Shown here: positions 7,320 through 8,866 of the stretch, piece after piece
Numbering within the stretch: the stretch's first letter is position 1
Layout: every line of letters starts with the position of its first letter
Assembly: GCA_964654825.1 (NCBI GenBank)
Contig: CAZZKG010000100.1
Coordinates: forward strand, 1-8,866
Length of the DNA: 8,866 nucleotides
Direction of reading: 5' to 3'
DNA from: CAZZKG01 sp964654825
GTDB lineage: Bacteria > Gemmatimonadota > CAZMKB01
Translations under genes and position numbers: made by a program
Notes under the pieces: model-generated
Seen by the model: only the letters and a program-made list of their open reading frames with translations
Told to the model about the DNA's origin: nothing
Databases searched by the model: none

Positions 7320-7403
7320 CTCCCGTGTTTCAAGGAGTTCTTTCGGAGAGCGGGTTATTTCCAGGAAAAAGGTCATGCTGGAAGTGCCGCACCGAAGTTC
7401 TTC

Positions 7404-7610
7404 GACAGTGAAGAGAACGTCTGTGTTACAGGAAGGACTTTGTTCGATAATGGCACCGTCAAATACGACTCGAACGGCATTGAACTGTAGTTTATCGCTT
7501 ATGACAGTACTGTGCTCGACTGGGACGAAGCACATGCAATCGAAGATACAATATAGTATTCCTTGACCAGTACGAATGTGTCCTCATCACCAGATTCCGA
7601 TACAGCGCTG
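7404..7610 (+). pseudogene. Decayed SBBP beta-propeller repeat
   Basis: In one frame from 7404 the translation reads DSEENVCVTG, then GTVKYDSNGIEL, a TAG stop, then FIAYDS and DEAHAIE (to 7544). This follows the SBBP blade consensus (D-x-x-GNVYVTG, then T-KYD-NG-ELW, then Y, DEA-AIAVD). The TAG at 7488-7490 stands exactly where the blade's conserved Trp (TGG) is expected. A second blade start, DQYECVLITRF, appears at 7565 in another frame, close to DQYGNVYVTGF. No start codon, signal peptide or long open frame remains. SBBP proteins are exported, propeller-like proteins common in environmental bacteria. The outer limits of the remnant are uncertain. Confidence 0.6.
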
Positions 7611-7715
7611 AGAACATCCCGTTTTTAAGCTGGATTGACGAATTAGTGCTCTCGATGGCGATTCGGTCTCATCCGACGTGCAAACACGCATACTGGGAAG
7701 AGATCCGTTCAGATC

Positions 7716-7958
7716 TCATTTCGTCAGTACCATCTTCTTCGTTGATCTGAAGTCACCTGATTCCAGACGGTAGAAATAGATCCCGGAGCTGACCTTCTCG
7801 CCCTGGTCGGTCTTTCCATCCCAGTGAAGACTATGATTCCCGGGCGACAGTTCCTCATTCATTAAGGTTCTGATCAGCCTGCCTCTTGTGTCAAATATAC
7901 GAAGGGTTGTGATCCCCTTACCCTCGTCAGGAACTGTGAAAAAATAGACAGAATTATG
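7716..7958 (-). pseudogene. Orphan type IX/FlgD-like C-terminal sorting domain
   Basis: On the minus strand 80 codons end in TGA at 7718-7716. They read VYFFTVPDEGKGITTLRIFD, then RGRLIRTL, ELSPGNHSLHWDGKTDQGEKV, SSGIYFYRLESG and KKMVLTK. This is the classic FlgD-Ig-like tail (T-LRIFD-RGRLVRTL, G-H-W-DG-D--G--V-SGIYFYRL, -KKM-L-K) that ends type IX-secreted and related exported proteins in the FCB group. The domain itself is intact, but a TAG (7961-7959) precedes it at the point where the NPFNP-type start of the domain should be, and no start codon or upstream cargo is present. It is best read as the surviving 3' end of a lost gene. Confidence 0.75.
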
Positions 7959-8138
7959 CTAACTTCTTGCTTGCCTCAATGAAAAAAACAAGAGATAATG
8001 GGCTCTTCTGGCCTATTGGTAGCGATGTCTAATTGGCAGTTTTAAGACTGTGTGAATCGGTGTCAAACGGTTCTGCCGACTAACAATAGACAGTAACAGA
8101 ATATTTCACTAATATCGAGTACTTTTGTGTACAATGAA
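7959..8138. other. Intergenic stretch between two minus-strand remnants
   Basis: Apart from the weak hairpin with a T-run at 7982-8007 I see no gene, repeat or promoter here. The sorting-domain likeness stops abruptly at its left border, so a recombination junction probably lies near 7959. Confidence 0.4.
7982..8007 (-). terminator. Weak intrinsic terminator-like hairpin
   Basis: Read on the minus strand, AAGAG and CTCTT form a 5-bp stem around an 8-nt loop, and a G followed by seven T residues comes after it (T-run at 7988-7982). It lies about 130 nt downstream of the minus-strand stop at 8139 and would suit that gene. The stem is short, so confidence is low. Confidence 0.3.
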
Positions 8139-8585
8139 CTATATCACCCTGATATTCGGACTGCTCAAAAAGTCATACGGTTTATCTTTATTTTCAGGGT
8201 GGTGATCATACGTGGTACAGAGATATATCATTCTCGAATCCAGCCGCTTCAGTATTGTCTCGTGAATGTTATCAGGACTGTGATAGTGGGGTAGCTTCTT
8301 TCGTAACACGGTTTCATTATTATAATTGCAATAGGTACAACGAATCTTTGGTTCAAGTTTCTTGTTATTGGTCAGTGCGAGGTTGATATGCAACCCAATG
8401 TCACCCGTGAACGAATACACGCCACAGCCCTTACTTAAATTGGAGGAATCACAGGTAGAGTTCTCGTCTCCGCTCGTGACATTCAGGAGACGGGCAACAA
8501 GATGACGATAACTCGACAATTCTTCTGGAAGTTCACCAACGATGAAAATTCTCTTGTTTTCGAAATTCTCTTTATAATCCACCAT
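8139..8585 (-). CDS. Hypothetical protein of unknown family, probably 5'-truncated
   Basis: The 148 codons from ATG 8585 to TAG 8139 encode a product I do not recognise. Visible features are an early segment FENKRIFIVGELPEELSSYR, a CTYC motif followed by a His-rich stretch LPHYHSPDNIHETI, and a basic middle. No signal peptide is present. The ATG has no Shine-Dalgarno site. The same frame stays open upstream to 8720 and reads protein-like (SSFESWVEPWKYLYHLGIL, then GIYSLHRA), which suggests that translation once began further upstream and that ATG 8585 is internal. The upstream continuation meets an intron reverse transcriptase fragment near 8709, so the true 5' end is probably lost. The DNA is more AT-rich than the three intact genes. 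A functional shortened gene remains possible. Confidence 0.45.
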   Translation of the reverse strand: MVDYKENFENKRIFIVGELPEELSSYRHLVARLLNVTSGDENSTCDSSNLSKGCGVYSFTGDIGLHINLALTNNKKLEPKIRCTYCNYNNETVLRKKLPHYHSPDNIHETILKRLDSRMIYLCTTYDHHPENKDKPYDFLSSPNIRVI

Positions 8586-8685
8586 TGCTCTGTGAAGGCT
8601 GTATATACCCAGGATACCCAGGTGATAGAGATACTTCCATGGTTCGACCCATGATTCGAAAGATGAAGCACATAAAAAAGCAATA

Positions 8686-8866
8686 TCACAAACAACACAA
8701 TCGCAGGAAAAAGAACTTCTTCAGGTCGATGTCCACGACCCATCGATATCCCTCTCTCACATACTCCCGCGCCTGTAGTATCGCCTGATGAGCACTTCTC
8801 CCCCGCCTGATACCGTAACTCGACTCCGAAAATCCCGGGTCGAATATCGGCTCCAGCACCTGATGC
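8686..8866 (-). pseudogene. ltrA: Group II intron reverse transcriptase fragment (LtrA-like)
   Basis: The minus-strand frame entering from the window edge reads QVLEPIFDPGFSESSYG, then RGRSAHQAILQAREYV and REGYRWVVDIDLKKFF. This is the RT2-RT3 region of group II intron-encoded reverse transcriptase/maturases, ending in the conserved D-I-D-x-x-KFF of the first catalytic Asp block. Family likeness stops at about 8710: the expected D-R-V-N-H-D is replaced by FLRLCCL and a TGA at 8688-8686. The YADD motif, maturase X domain and intron domains V/VI are absent from the window. The usual YGFRPGRSAH reads YGIRRGRSAH, consistent with decay. The 5' part lies outside the window. Recognition is firm; inactivity follows from loss of the catalytic core. 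Confidence 0.85.

Larger units (their letters stand above)
7125..7403. other. Gap after the beta-helix gene with no supported gene
   Basis: Short open frames occur on both strands here but none has a start with a good ribosome binding site or a recognisable product. The stretch holds the small hairpin at 7133-7146 and the 9-bp inverted repeat at 7291-7319. It may include older, unrecognisable parts of the SBBP gene that is readable from 7404. Confidence 0.4.

Noticed and set aside
7272..7535. 87-codon minus-strand frame
   Set aside because: It lies antisense to the SBBP relic, which has real family likeness on the plus strand.
8483..8743. Minus-strand 86-codon frame with an apparent transmembrane segment (ATG at 8743)
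   Set aside because: Its first codons are an out-of-frame reading of the reverse transcriptase, and the hydrophobic run spans the junction at 8709. The frame competes with the better supported frame of the 8139 gene.
1..8866. CRISPR arrays, tRNA, rRNA, complete IS elements or attachment sites
   Set aside because: No regularly spaced direct repeats, cloverleaf with a CCA-type end, transposase frame with terminal repeats, or integrase was found on either strand.

Overview
The window carries three intact genes for exported proteins, followed on the right by about 1.7 kb of broken or unrecognised sequence. All three intact products begin with a clear Sec-type signal peptide. They are a TPR-CHAT caspase-like protease candidate (plus strand, 123-3071), a protein with two tandem jelly-roll-like modules (minus strand, 3343-4554, GTG start), and a right-handed parallel beta-helix protein (plus strand, ATG at 5244, to 7124). 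No rRNA, tRNA, CRISPR array or complete mobile element was found.

The gene content suggests a bacterium of the FCB superphylum or a related candidate phylum. The reasons are a type IX secretion/FlgD-like C-terminal sorting domain remnant, an SBBP beta-propeller remnant, large TPR-CHAT proteins, DUF1565-type beta-helix proteins and short C-terminal Ig-like tails. This is inference from protein style; there is no phylogenetic marker in the window. Shine-Dalgarno sites are strong, and two close matches to sigma70 promoters are visible (TTGACA-18-TATACT at 66-95 and TTGACA-17-TATAAT at 4980-5008).

Layout: 1-122 holds a promoter flanked by a 10-bp inverted repeat; 123-3071 is the CHAT gene; 3072-3342 is a convergent intergenic gap with a strong stem-loop; 3343-4554 is the duplicated-module gene on the minus strand; 4555-5243 is a divergent gap with a consensus promoter and a leader of about 230 nt; 5244-7124 is the beta-helix gene. 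Region 7125-8138 contains no intact gene. It holds a decayed SBBP blade on the plus strand (near 7404-7610) and, facing it, an orphan 80-codon sorting domain on the minus strand (7716-7958). Region 8139-8866 holds a minus-strand gene of unknown family (8139-8585, frame open to 8720). Its upstream end abuts a truncated group II intron reverse transcriptase that enters from the right edge.

No gene pair here forms an evident operon, since the three intact genes are convergent or divergent to one another. What they share is export. The most interesting parts are the intact CHAT catalytic residues in an exported protein, the long leader of the beta-helix gene, the Tyr/Ser/Ala-rich expansions in its helix, and the rearranged right end where an intron RT fragment is joined to an unrecognised gene.
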